A stretch of 64,000 nucleotides of DNA, from positions 1 to 64,000 of the forward strand of contig DAOOUW010000003.1 in the NCBI GenBank assembly GCA_035390885.1, read 5' to 3'. Source of the DNA: JAOAFT01 sp035390885 (GTDB lineage: Bacteria > Bacteroidota > Ignavibacteria > UBA10030). Positions 36,765 to 45,824 of the stretch are shown in pieces. The notes beneath the pieces are model-generated. The model had not been told where the DNA came from. It searched no databases and saw nothing but the letters and a program-made list of their open reading frames with translations. Numbering within the stretch: position 1 is the stretch's first letter; each line of letters begins with the position of its first letter. The position numbers and the translations under genes are program-made.

Positions 36765-37378
36765 ACTTCAATGTAGTCCTTCAATTGTTCCCGAAGAAAA
36801 AGACGAGCTCGACGCAATCTGGATTTTACCGCAGGAACAGAGAGCTTCAGTATCTTCGCAGTCTCTTCAGAAGATTTCCCTTCGATATCGCGCAATACAA
36901 ATACAACTCGATATTCGAGCGGTAATTTTCGAATAGCCTCATCAAGGCGTCGTTGAAGTTCGTCATCCATTACTAATTCCAAAGGCGAAGCACGATGTGA
37001 TTGCAATTCTAGCGTCCGAATCTCACCGGTGTGATGATCAAGAGAGATCTCGCTACCATCGAGAGAATGGGATGCCTGTGCTAATTTTGTCTTTCGATGT
37101 TTCATTTTACAGTTATTGACAACGATACTGTAGAGCCACGTCGAAAACTTTGCCTTTCCATCGAACTGATGAAGCTTCCGATAAACATTCACAAAGGTAT
37201 CCTGCAAAGTTTCTTCAGCTTTCTCTCTATCGCGACACACTTTGTATGCAAAGCTGAAGACTAACGGCTCATACTTCTTGACGATTTTGGTAAATGATTG
37301 CTCGTCCCCTTGTTTTGCGGTACGAATAAGTTCCAGATCTTCTTGCGCATTTCTTATTTGTCGAACTTTAGCAGCCAT
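36761..37378 (-). CDS. ECF-family RNA polymerase sigma factor
   Basis: A 205-residue sigma-70 family factor of the ECF group. Region 2 is at about 25-95 (FTKIVKKYEPLVFSFAYKVC, EETLQDTFVNVYRKLHQF, FSTWLYSIVVNNCKMKHR); region 4 at about 140-195 (LPLEYRVVFVLRDIEGKSSE, VPAVKSRLRRARLFL). It directs RNA polymerase to stress or envelope promoters. It starts only 2 bases after the stop of the PKD-repeat protein and overlaps the zf-HC2 anti-sigma by 4 bases, so it is in the same operon as the sensor kinase and giant protein and is probably held by the anti-sigma factor. Confidence 0.92.
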   Translation of the reverse strand: MAAKVRQIRNAQEDLELIRTAKQGDEQSFTKIVKKYEPLVFSFAYKVCRDREKAEETLQDTFVNVYRKLHQFDGKAKFSTWLYSIVVNNCKMKHRKTKLAQASHSLDGSEISLDHHTGEIRTLELQSHRASPLELVMDDELQRRLDEAIRKLPLEYRVVFVLRDIEGKSSEETAKILKLSVPAVKSRLRRARLFLREQLKDYIEV

Positions 37379-37380
37379 CT

Positions 37381-40300
37381 CTACTCACAAAGAATTACAA
37401 CATTTGTCTCACACGGGAGAGAGTTCTTCACATTTTGGTCATTTGCTCGAACACGAAAAACATTATTTCCTCTACGGAGAGGAACTTCCAGAAAATTTCC
37501 ATACCCTATAATCATCTGCCCAGAAAACCATTCAATTTTTATCGGTTGGTCTGCCGGTCGATTTAATTTGGGCGCTGTAAGCACAATTGCAGGATTCGAC
37601 GGATTCCATTGGCGCTTCATTACTTGAGGCTCTTCAATAAATGCTAACGGTTCCCATCCGACAACTTCGATATTTCGTTCTTTGAGAATTTTTCCTTTCG
37701 GAGACCAGCCAAGCGTAAAAGTTTGACTTCCTTTTTCCACAATAATTTCTGAAACAAGCACAGCATCTTTAATAAAACCAACGTTCGGTATTGCAGTAAC
37801 TTCCTGTATTTTTATCTCACTTCCAACAATCCAATTGACTGGAACATCAATTTCTTCGAGTCTTTGTACGGGTAGAATTTGCACAATGCGGGAAACGGAA
37901 TCAATGGAATTCCGCAAACCTCTTTTGTCATCGGCAACCAATGTTACTCGAACCGTTCCCTGTTTATTCCAAACGCCACGAGTCGAAGAAAGCGCCTCGT
38001 CGTTCATTTTCCAGATAAAGGAAAGCGTATCGCCATCGCTATCCACAAATGACGCAGGTTGTAATTCATACTCTTCACCTTCATAGAAAGAATTTGAAAT
38101 ATCAAACGTTACATCTGGCTTTGCATTTACGTATAAGGATTTTGTCTCTTCCACAATTCCTGAACTTGTTCCAGAATTATCTTGAATCGTCAAGGAGATT
38201 GTATGTGTACCAGCCGTTGGTAGTACGCATGCCGCAACCGAATTCGATGAATAATAAATCCCATCGAGCTGCCATTCATACTTCACAATGCTCCCATCAG
38301 AATCAGAGCACCTTGATGCATCCAGCACGAGCGCATCTCCGAGCGCTATATCAGAAGGAATACTCCATTCACAACGAGGCGGAATATTGACCTGCAGTTG
38401 TTGCTGAGCAGTGGCAGCGCTGCAAGGGGAACTGGATTCTATTTCGAGTTCTAATTGAATTGAATAAACACCCGGCCTCGAAAATTGGATTTGAGTTTCC
38501 ATTCCTTCTCGCATAAACACTGTATCCTGTCCATCAATGAGCCATCGTACGGAACGAATTGCCCCTTGATATGTCGACGGCGTTCCATCGAGTTCCACGA
38601 TCTCATTGATATTGACATTCGATGGAATTGAAAATGCAGCAATTGGTCCTTCCACAACATGCACTACCGAAGTTGCTTGATGAACACGTGTACAATTTCC
38701 GCTTCCATTTGCAAGTACAGTCAACGTTGCTGTGTAAGCACCTCCTTTTGTATAAACATGCGAAACTGTCTTACCGAAAGCGCTCGTTCCATCTCCAAAA
38801 TCCCATGTAAATAAACCAATGGAACTCTTCGGAGCAACACTTTGACTGCCATCGAAGGTAAGAGGAACATTAGCGCAGACCGTTGTATCTGAAAAACTCT
38901 GAATCGCATGGGGAGAAGTTTCCACAAACACAGGAATTGTAACAACAGGAGGATGTTCTACAATCCCATCGCTTAACATTAGCTTGACCAGATATATTCC
39001 GGGTTCCGTGTAAGTATGCGCAGGATTTGTTTCGTCGGAAAAAGCGTTATCGCCAAAATCCCAATGTGTTGTAATAGCGTCATTATCCGGATCATAACAT
39101 TTTGAACTGTTGAAGAGCGCCACCTGTCCAACACAGGTAGAAATACTTGAATCAACAATTGCTACAGGCGGCCTATTAATATTTACACGAATTGTTTGGC
39201 GTACAATCGAGTTCGTTTTGTTCTGACCATCGTTCACTCCTACTGTAAGAACATGAGTGCCAGCCGATGGAGCTTGCCACCAAAATGAAGCTTCGTTTCG
39301 ATGCGTCCCATCAGGAAGAACCCAGTCGAACGTTAGCGGCTGACCATCAATATCGTAGCTTTGAGACGCATCAAGAAAAATACGCCGCTCGTTCGAACGA
39401 ATCGTTTGCTTCGTAACAAGCATTGGTGGATTATTAACAAGCACAGGAATTTCTTCTACGACAACCCCATTCTTCAGTTTTGTTCCATCATCAACGATGA
39501 TTTGTACATACTTTGTTCCAGATGTCGAAAATCTTTTCCTTACAAAACTTCCATGGAATGTTGAGTCATCAGGGAATTTCCATGTAACCATCACTGGCTT
39601 GCCTTCAGGATCGTTGCTTCCTCGAGCGTCAAATGTTACAATCTCATTCGGTTCAGGAACGGATGGGGAAAAGGTATAGCGCACGTTCGGCGGAAAATTA
39701 ACATGCACCATCGCTGTTTTAACCCCTATTGCATCATCGAATTGAGAGTTATCTTTTACTTGAAGCGTTACAGTATAGTCCCCTGGCTCTGGAAATTCCA
39801 ATGATGTTTTTGATTCATTCGAAATTTCTTTGCCGTTGATAAACCATTGGTAAAGAACAATCGAACCATCGGAATCAACGCTTTGTGAACCATCAACGAA
39901 CAATGGAACTTGTGGTTCCCAGAGCGGAGGTACATCAAAATTTGCTTTCGGATTTTTATTGATTGTAATTGTATGACGTACAAACTGACTACTATTCGAA
40001 AGATTGTTTCCATCGTTGACAGTAAGAGTTACTGTGTAAGTTCCACTGCGCTGATAGAGATGAGAAACCGTTTTTCCAACTGCTGTACTGTCATCGCCAA
40101 AATTCCATCTGTACGTAAGTTGATCTTGATCTGCATCCCACGATTTTTCTGCAGAGAAATGAATGAGTGATGAATTCGATTTCTCTGGAGCAATGATAAC
40201 CGGAACCGGAGGCGCATTGACTTTAATGGTTTTTGTAAGAGTTTGAACAGAATTTTCTACACCCTCGCCATCATCAACAATTAAAGATACCGAGTATGTA

Positions 40301-42084
40301 CCCGGTTCTTCGAAGGAAAGACTTGCAACAGGACTTGAAAGTTCAGAGCCATCGCTTACTTTCCAAAAATATTTCAGTACTGGATTATCGGGGTCGAATG
40401 ATGTCTTTGCAGAAAGGATAATTTCATCGCCAGGCGCAACCTTCGATGGCAATGTGAATGCCGGATGAGGTTCTGCATTTACCCTGTACCGAAATGAAGT
40501 AGCGTACGATCCGTTTGTAGCGCCTGTGCCATCTGAAAGTGTTGCTGTGAGGATGTACACACCGGGCTCTTCCTGTAACACCTGCACTGCTTCTTCCGTA
40601 TGCGAGCCAATAATACCAATTCCATCCCAACGAATCGTTAGAGAATCACCATCTGGATCATAAGCGCCATGGAGCGAGAAGAAAGCTGAAGTAGCGCGAG
40701 CAATAACGGAACTACCCTGTATCTCTCCATACGGTTGACTATTAACACGAATCATCTTCAACGCAGTTCCACTATTGCAGAGTGAATTCGTTGAACCATC
40801 GTAGACAACGAGCTTTACTTCATACTTTCCTGGTGAACCACTGAAGAAGCGAAGAAATGGCTGATTCCCTCTGTACTCGCCATTGACAAACCATTCATAT
40901 TTCAGCGGCTGCTGTTCTGGATCGAATGATTGAGTTGCAGAAAAAGTTACAACTTCATTCGGCGAAACAATTTCTTTCGCAACAGAAATTTTAGCGACAG
41001 GAGGCTCATTGAGGTGAATAGAAAAATCGTGCACCCAATATTTTGGAAAATATAATCCTCGCGTTGGAAGGATAACCGTAGCAGCGTAAGTTCCCGCCTT
41101 CGGAAATTCAACGACGATAGAATCCCCTTCATAACGTTCGACTCCGACAGTCCATTTGGGATTGCCTTCTCCCAGCAGCTTTCGCGTCTGTTCATTGAGT
41201 CGAATTTTCATTCGAAGACAACTTGTATCGGGAACTTGCTCTATTGTAATTTTAGGTTTGGTCGGAATATGGACAACAATTGGATTGATGTTCCAGAGAA
41301 TCGGATCGCTGCTTTGCGTTGTTATGACAAGATTATTAACTCTGATTGCAGAACCTGCAATTCCTATTCCCCATTCGTTCTCTTCTCTCTGGTCAAACTG
41401 AAAATTTTTATCAACAGGAAGATGTGAAAATTTGCCATAGCTATCTCTTACTACCACTTGAGAACCTTCTGCGCCTTTTACAACCAACTGTAAAGGCGCC
41501 GTCATATCTCTGGTTGCAGGACAAAATTGAGCTTCCTCATACGCGGAAAGACCATTGATACACACGGGAAGATTTTTTGCATAGAGCTTCCACGATTCGT
41601 TTCCACTGAGAGACTCAACGCGAATTTTAAATGCGTTGACGCCATCTCCATCGCCGCCGATTGTTCGAAGAAGCCATGCTTTACATTTATTGTTGACTGT
41701 CAGCGTATCGAGCGGAATCCAGCGTTGAAGATATTTGCTTTCGCTTTCCGTCGTCACGCTCTTCCGAAGTTCCAGAGAACCGTCGGAAGTTTGTGCAAAA
41801 AGTTGAAATGTTGTCGAAGTGTTGATGTATCCTCTGACATCGGCATTTCCACCAATAGCGGCGTCAAATATTTCCAGAATTCCTTCTCCTCCATTGTCAG
41901 GCGCTTCGATAAGAAAATCGTATTGATGAATTTCATCGCCAGTCTGTTGTACAACTGCCTTCTTCCCGGCAACAAACAGGTAAACATCCTGTCCAAAGAG
42001 CAGCATTGGAAATAGCGACAGGATCAAAAGTATAACTGAACGAACCACAAAATTTGAAATCTTGATTTTATGCATTTTCATCAT
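37381..42084 (-). CDS. Giant secreted protein with about twelve PKD-like repeats
   Basis: About 1567 residues from the chosen start. An ATG at 42084 follows GGGAGG by 4 bases and overlaps the stop of a tiny upstream ORF (ATGA); a longer frame runs to 42255 but has no such site. Signal segment VVRSVILLILSLFPMLLFGQ, then about 300 residues of unique beta-rich sequence, then about twelve PKD-like repeats of 90-100 residues with phrases such as SQSVDSDGSIVLYQWFINGK, YRWNFGDDSTAVGKTVSHLY and GTYTVTLTVNDGNNLSNSS. The last 150 residues are unique and lack a T9SS sorting domain. PKD repeats usually extend surface proteins and bind carbohydrate or protein. The ECF sigma starts 2 bases after it. Confidence 0.85.
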   Translation of the reverse strand: MMKMHKIKISNFVVRSVILLILSLFPMLLFGQDVYLFVAGKKAVVQQTGDEIHQYDFLIEAPDNGGEGILEIFDAAIGGNADVRGYINTSTTFQLFAQTSDGSLELRKSVTTESESKYLQRWIPLDTLTVNNKCKAWLLRTIGGDGDGVNAFKIRVESLSGNESWKLYAKNLPVCINGLSAYEEAQFCPATRDMTAPLQLVVKGAEGSQVVVRDSYGKFSHLPVDKNFQFDQREENEWGIGIAGSAIRVNNLVITTQSSDPILWNINPIVVHIPTKPKITIEQVPDTSCLRMKIRLNEQTRKLLGEGNPKWTVGVERYEGDSIVVEFPKAGTYAATVILPTRGLYFPKYWVHDFSIHLNEPPVAKISVAKEIVSPNEVVTFSATQSFDPEQQPLKYEWFVNGEYRGNQPFLRFFSGSPGKYEVKLVVYDGSTNSLCNSGTALKMIRVNSQPYGEIQGSSVIARATSAFFSLHGAYDPDGDSLTIRWDGIGIIGSHTEEAVQVLQEEPGVYILTATLSDGTGATNGSYATSFRYRVNAEPHPAFTLPSKVAPGDEIILSAKTSFDPDNPVLKYFWKVSDGSELSSPVASLSFEEPGTYSVSLIVDDGEGVENSVQTLTKTIKVNAPPVPVIIAPEKSNSSLIHFSAEKSWDADQDQLTYRWNFGDDSTAVGKTVSHLYQRSGTYTVTLTVNDGNNLSNSSQFVRHTITINKNPKANFDVPPLWEPQVPLFVDGSQSVDSDGSIVLYQWFINGKEISNESKTSLEFPEPGDYTVTLQVKDNSQFDDAIGVKTAMVHVNFPPNVRYTFSPSVPEPNEIVTFDARGSNDPEGKPVMVTWKFPDDSTFHGSFVRKRFSTSGTKYVQIIVDDGTKLKNGVVVEEIPVLVNNPPMLVTKQTIRSNERRIFLDASQSYDIDGQPLTFDWVLPDGTHRNEASFWWQAPSAGTHVLTVGVNDGQNKTNSIVRQTIRVNINRPPVAIVDSSISTCVGQVALFNSSKCYDPDNDAITTHWDFGDNAFSDETNPAHTYTEPGIYLVKLMLSDGIVEHPPVVTIPVFVETSPHAIQSFSDTTVCANVPLTFDGSQSVAPKSSIGLFTWDFGDGTSAFGKTVSHVYTKGGAYTATLTVLANGSGNCTRVHQATSVVHVVEGPIAAFSIPSNVNINEIVELDGTPSTYQGAIRSVRWLIDGQDTVFMREGMETQIQFSRPGVYSIQLELEIESSSPCSAATAQQQLQVNIPPRCEWSIPSDIALGDALVLDASRCSDSDGSIVKYEWQLDGIYYSSNSVAACVLPTAGTHTISLTIQDNSGTSSGIVEETKSLYVNAKPDVTFDISNSFYEGEEYELQPASFVDSDGDTLSFIWKMNDEALSSTRGVWNKQGTVRVTLVADDKRGLRNSIDSVSRIVQILPVQRLEEIDVPVNWIVGSEIKIQEVTAIPNVGFIKDAVLVSEIIVEKGSQTFTLGWSPKGKILKERNIEVVGWEPLAFIEEPQVMKRQWNPSNPAIVLTAPKLNRPADQPIKIEWFSGQMIIGYGNFLEVPLRRGNNVFRVRANDQNVKNSLPCETNVVILCE

Positions 42085-42197
42085 TTTACCTCCCACGAAT
42101 GTGAACCAAAGTTCATCCGATCTTTGATTGATTCGAATTTTATAGTAACCGTGTCTCCAAATATCAGAATAAACGAATGCCCGGTGAAATCGCTCAT
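42081..42197 (-). CDS. Small ORF (38 aa) overlapping the giant PKD gene
   Basis: A 38-codon frame, MSDFTGHSFILIFGDTVTIK to FGSHSWEVK. Its ATG overlaps the TGA of the 36-codon ORF upstream (ATGA at 42194-42197) and its TGA overlaps the ATG of the giant gene (ATGA at 42081-42084). The same frame extends upstream to a GTG at 42278. It either encodes a small coupled protein or is the second half of one about 74-residue secreted protein broken by a one-base shift. No family recognised. Confidence 0.45.
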   Translation of the reverse strand: MSDFTGHSFILIFGDTVTIKFESIKDRMNFGSHSWEVK

Positions 42198-42304
42198 TTC
42201 TGCGCTTTCTTCTCGACATCGAGTGCGCGGAAAACTTGCTCCGATACCTGAGCATTCACTCTGAGCGCTACACAGCACAACATTGCAAAAAGAATCTTAC
42301 TCAT
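42194..42304 (-). CDS. Small ORF (36 aa) with signal peptide, overlapping the kinase stop
   Basis: A 36-codon frame starting with an ATG that overlaps the histidine kinase stop (ATGAGTAA). Its product starts MSKILFAMLCCVALRVNAQ, which reads as a signal peptide cleaved after AQ, followed by 17 polar residues VSEQVFRALDVEKKAQK. It ends in an ATGA overlap with the next small ORF. Overlaps at both ends and the signal peptide argue for real translation. It could be a short secreted peptide or the N-terminal half of a frameshifted gene. Confidence 0.5.
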   Translation of the reverse strand: MSKILFAMLCCVALRVNAQVSEQVFRALDVEKKAQK

Positions 42305-44399
42305 TTTTCGCATTATCGTGATCGCTTTCCACTGGAAGTGAAATAGTAAATTTACATCCTATCTCTGAATTCGATTCGAGAGAAATTGTACCGCCGTGGT
42401 AAGTAACAATTTCTTTGACATAGGCGAGTCCCAATCCTGTTCCAACTTCTTCCGTTCCTTTTTTGTTCGATCGTACACGATAGAATTTTGTAAATAATTT
42501 TTCTTGAGCTTCCAGAGGAATGCCGTATCCATGATCTGTAATAGAAAAAATAATCGCTCCATTCTCAAAGGAAAGCTGAACTAGGATTGAACGATTTTGA
42601 TCGCCGTACTTAATTGCATTCGTAACCAAATTCATCACCGCCTCACGAATAAGATCAGGGACAACTGTAGCATACGGAATCGCACCGCGAATTTCAACTT
42701 CCACCGTAAGATTTTTCCCCCGTAACTGCGGCTCCAGCATTTCAATGACACTCTGCACCAATGCAACAATATCTGTTGGCGCTTTAGGATATTCAACGCT
42801 TCTCGATTCCAATCGCGAAATATCCAGAAACCGATTGATAAGCGCAAGGAGATGATTTCCGCCTTGAAGAATATATTGCAGAAATTCTCTTCGTTCTTCA
42901 GGCGTAACATCTTCATCGTGGGAAAGTAGTTCGGCAAATCCCACAATGCTCCCCACTGGACTTCTCATCTCGTGCACAATGACATTCATCATTTCAGACT
43001 TCATCTTATCGATAATTCGATCGTTTGTCAGGTCGTGGAGAATAAGCAACGAACCAAGCGGGTGAGCGTCTCTCGATATTATGCTATCGTTGAGACGATA
43101 GTAGTGCACTTCATCATTTGGGAGATGTATTTTCAACTCTACCTGCCTGCTCTCAATAACATTCCTATCTTGAATATCTTCTTCTACAGATTCCTTTGAC
43201 TTTGAAATTTCGGGTCGCGAGAGAAATTCCTCTTTGGATACTATTTCTCCTTCTGGCATCAGCGTCGTACATAATTCATCAAAACGAGCATTACGGAAAA
43301 CAAATTTCCCTTCCGCATCGGTCAATCCAATCAGATCATCGCTGTGCATCATAAAAAGTTTGTTCTTCCACTCTTCAACAATGATCCGCTCGACATTGAG
43401 TTGTTGATACCGTTGTAAGGACTGGCGCATGAGTTCTATTGTTTCTGCCATTCGCTGTAAATTCTTCATCCCAACTTCACGTATTGGCTGAGAGAAATCC
43501 AATGAACCAAGCTTCTCAACATCTTCTGCAAGGCGTATAATTGGCTTACTAATTTGATAGGAGAGAATCCAACCAGCAATAAGGAGAATAACAAAGAGAG
43601 AGAGAACGAATACTGATGAGTGCAGGAGTAGTTCTCGCACAGGCGCACGCACTTCGGATTCTGGCACTACAACTATAAATTTCAACGGAACGGTTCGGAA
43701 CATCGATGCCATTCCATACCATTTCTGCTTCCCGATCTTGACTTTCTGTAACGAATTGACATGGGTTTCACCTGAACAAAAATATTTCATCATTGCCGTA
43801 TCGCACGATGCGTAGAGAAGACAAGAATCGGATGCAAGCATAACTCTGTACTCTTCCCCTAAAGGAAGACGCTGGAGAACAGAATGAAAATCTGGCGCAT
43901 GCCACCATATCGCAGTATAGAAAGTTGTGCCCGCAAGATAACTCTTCGAGCGCGTAACAACAACCGAACTCTGGGGAATCCATCCAACGCTCACTAAAGA
44001 ATCCGACGACGGCAGTAAGAAGTTGTCGACAGAATCAGGAATCGTTAAAGAGTACTGAGTATTTTGACTTTCGAGTTTGTCCGGCAAATCTTGAGAGTAG
44101 ATACGAATGCGAATTATTTCCGGATGCAAAAGCATTGTATGGTAAATAAATTGCTCGCCATCTTTTGGTTGTTCTTGAAGATGGAGAGAAATACCGCGTG
44201 TCGCTTGAATCCACATCGCTATTTGTTTCTCGAGCGTTTCAACTGTATAGGCTTCGACCTGCTGGATAATTGTGATGCGCTCGGAAAGAACACGGCGTTC
44301 ATAAATAGGACGCACAACAAACCATAGAACCAGGAGACTTAATACCGCAATAGCGACGCTTCCAATAAATATTCTGTTCTGTAATGATAATTTTTTCAT
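42297..44399 (-). CDS. Membrane sensor histidine kinase (extracytoplasmic sensor, HAMP, PAS, HisKA, HATPase)
   Basis: A 700-residue sensor kinase. TM1 at 9-30, an extracytoplasmic sensor domain about 35-255 of the Cache/CHASE kind, TM2 at 258-281, HAMP to about 335, PAS about 350-460, then HisKA with the phospho-acceptor in VIVHEMRSPVGSIVG (His476) and HATPase_c with MNLVTNAIKYGDQN (N box), ITDHGYGIP and GTGLGLAYVKEI (G boxes). It autophosphorylates on a signal and passes phosphate to a response regulator. No response regulator gene is adjacent, so it is an orphan. Its stop overlaps a small signal-peptide ORF, followed by the PKD protein, ECF sigma and anti-sigma genes, suggesting one operon. 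Confidence 0.88.
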   Translation of the reverse strand: MKKLSLQNRIFIGSVAIAVLSLLVLWFVVRPIYERRVLSERITIIQQVEAYTVETLEKQIAMWIQATRGISLHLQEQPKDGEQFIYHTMLLHPEIIRIRIYSQDLPDKLESQNTQYSLTIPDSVDNFLLPSSDSLVSVGWIPQSSVVVTRSKSYLAGTTFYTAIWWHAPDFHSVLQRLPLGEEYRVMLASDSCLLYASCDTAMMKYFCSGETHVNSLQKVKIGKQKWYGMASMFRTVPLKFIVVVPESEVRAPVRELLLHSSVFVLSLFVILLIAGWILSYQISKPIIRLAEDVEKLGSLDFSQPIREVGMKNLQRMAETIELMRQSLQRYQQLNVERIIVEEWKNKLFMMHSDDLIGLTDAEGKFVFRNARFDELCTTLMPEGEIVSKEEFLSRPEISKSKESVEEDIQDRNVIESRQVELKIHLPNDEVHYYRLNDSIISRDAHPLGSLLILHDLTNDRIIDKMKSEMMNVIVHEMRSPVGSIVGFAELLSHDEDVTPEERREFLQYILQGGNHLLALINRFLDISRLESRSVEYPKAPTDIVALVQSVIEMLEPQLRGKNLTVEVEIRGAIPYATVVPDLIREAVMNLVTNAIKYGDQNRSILVQLSFENGAIIFSITDHGYGIPLEAQEKLFTKFYRVRSNKKGTEEVGTGLGLAYVKEIVTYHGGTISLESNSEIGCKFTISLPVESDHDNAKNE

Positions 44400-44553
44400 T
44401 TCATCTTTTCCAAGAATCGAATAACTTCAGTGGAATATGGAGATAAAATTTGAAAAGATAAACTCACCTTTCTGAAATTTTAATCTTTCCCAAACTTGTA
44501 ATAGGCGCTTGAATGAGATTTTGAGATAAGTTTTGGTAGCTCTGAATCCAAAA

Positions 44554-44700
44554 ATTACGCATTAGAAATTTGCAAAGATGGTTGCTTCAATTATGCTTTA
44601 CGGCACATCAGCAACCAATTTCTGGACGGTGGCTGAGTAGAACAGCAGTCCGTATCGAAGCCACCGCGAAACATTCTGCAACTCACAGGTTCACCCGTGG
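44554..44700. repeat. REPIN-like palindromic repeat (copy D) with conserved flank and accessory hairpin
   Basis: The flank ATTACGCATTAGAAATTTGC (44554-44573) leads into arm ATGGTTGCTTCAAT to CATCAGCAACC, a short spacer, then GGTGGCTGAG to CGTATCGAAGCCACC ending at 44664. Beyond it CACAGGTTCACCCGTGG (about 44684-44700) is the degenerate form of the hairpin seen beside copy B in the opposite orientation. Confidence 0.7.
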
Positions 44701-44711
44701 ATGAAAAACAA

Positions 44712-44796
44712 AGTTGCCTGTTGCCTCGATACGCTCTTCGAGCTACTCGGCGACCAAATTCTCGACGGTGGGTAACAGTACTTATCGAAGGCAGCG
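44712..44796. repeat. REPIN-like palindromic repeat (copy E)
   Basis: Starts GTTGCCTGTTGCCTCGATAC, has CTACTCGGCGACC as the inner arm, then GACGGTGGGT and ends ACTTATCGAAGGCAGC. It stands immediately after copy D in the same orientation, so the two form a tandem pair. Confidence 0.65.
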
Positions 44797-44858
44797 TGCT
44801 CTATTTAATAGAAGGAAGCAGAAAAAGCAAGAATAGAATCCCTTCGCTGAAAATTGGC

Positions 44859-45824
44859 TTAACGCTTCATTTGTATTTCATTCCAGATTAGTGCGGCTGA
44901 GCCAAGGATTGCGGCAGAGCCACGAGGCAATCCTGAATGAAGCAACTTAACTTTATTCCTAAAAATTGGAAACAGGAAATGTTCGAGCCACCGTCGCGTT
45001 GGGGCAAAAATCCATTCACCTGCTTCCGCAACTCCGCCAAAGAGAATAATCGCTTCCGGACTTGTATGAGCAACACTATCCGCAAGTTTCATCCCAAGAA
45101 TTTTTCCAGTAAACTCAAATGCTTCTCTTGCCAACTCATCGCCGGCTTCTGCCGCCTCGAACACTTTTTTTGACGTAAGTTCTTCAATTGGAATAGAACG
45201 TATCACACTCGGTGTTGAACGAAGCTGTTTCAACTCCTCCACAGTGCGACAAATGCCGCCTGCAGAAGCGTATGTTTCAAGACATCCTTGCCTGCCGCAA
45301 CCGCAGAGACGCCCATTTGGATCAACGATGGTATGACCGATTTCTCCTGCAAATCCGTCGTGACCATAGACCAAAGTGCCATCAACGACGATTCCACTTC
45401 CAAGTCCTGTGCCCAGAGTTATTTCGATAAAATGCTTCATTCCTTTTGCAGCGCCAAATTGCATTTCGCCTAACGCTGCTGCATTGGCGTCGTTTGTGAT
45501 TGCAATTGGAATGTCGTACCACTGTCGTAACAATTGAACTACATTGACATATCCCCAGCTTAAGTTTGGCGGATGCTCGATAGTACCCTTGAAGTAATTT
45601 CCATTTGGAGATCCAATTCCAATACCAACTAATTCCAAATCTTTTGGCAATTCATGGTGGAGTTTCTCTGCTTCCGAATTAAGCCTATTGAAGAATTCAT
45701 CCGCAGGATTGTGAGCATTTGTTGCAATTGAGGTATGAGCCAGAATGTTTCCCTCATTGTCCACAAAACCAAGTTTTGTATTGGTTCCGCCAATATCAAC
45801 TCCAAGTACGATTCTTTTTCCCAT
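44859..45824 (-). CDS. ROK-family sugar kinase (glucokinase-like)
   Basis: A 321-residue cytoplasmic kinase. Phosphate-binding start LGVDIGGTNTKLGFVDNEGN; substrate and catalytic region ITNDANAAALGEMQFGAAKG with the catalytic Asp; second ATP motif ITLGTGLGSGIVVDG; ROK zinc signature GHTIVDPNGRLCGCGRQGCL followed by ETYAS. It phosphorylates glucose or a related hexose. Length and motifs are normal. It is isolated, flanked on both sides by REPIN-like repeats, so likely monocistronic. Glucose as substrate is the commonest case, not proven. Confidence 0.9.
   Translation of the reverse strand: MGKRIVLGVDIGGTNTKLGFVDNEGNILAHTSIATNAHNPADEFFNRLNSEAEKLHHELPKDLELVGIGIGSPNGNYFKGTIEHPPNLSWGYVNVVQLLRQWYDIPIAITNDANAAALGEMQFGAAKGMKHFIEITLGTGLGSGIVVDGTLVYGHDGFAGEIGHTIVDPNGRLCGCGRQGCLETYASAGGICRTVEELKQLRSTPSVIRSIPIEELTSKKVFEAAEAGDELAREAFEFTGKILGMKLADSVAHTSPEAIILFGGVAEAGEWIFAPTRRWLEHFLFPIFRNKVKLLHSGLPRGSAAILGSAALIWNEIQMKR

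Larger units (their letters stand above)
44400..44858. other. Intergenic region with two REPIN-like repeats
   Basis: 459 bases between the ROK kinase and the histidine kinase, both on the minus strand. The right half is occupied by repeat copies D and E (listed separately). The part nearest the kinase gene (44400-44550) is AT-rich and should hold the promoter of the histidine kinase operon. No gene or RNA seen. Confidence 0.5.

Noticed and set aside
42081..42278. A 65-codon GTG-started frame before the giant PKD gene
   Set aside because: The first 27 codons lie in a different frame from the signal-peptide ORF and look random; only the last 38 codons from the ATG at 42197 were kept as a candidate.
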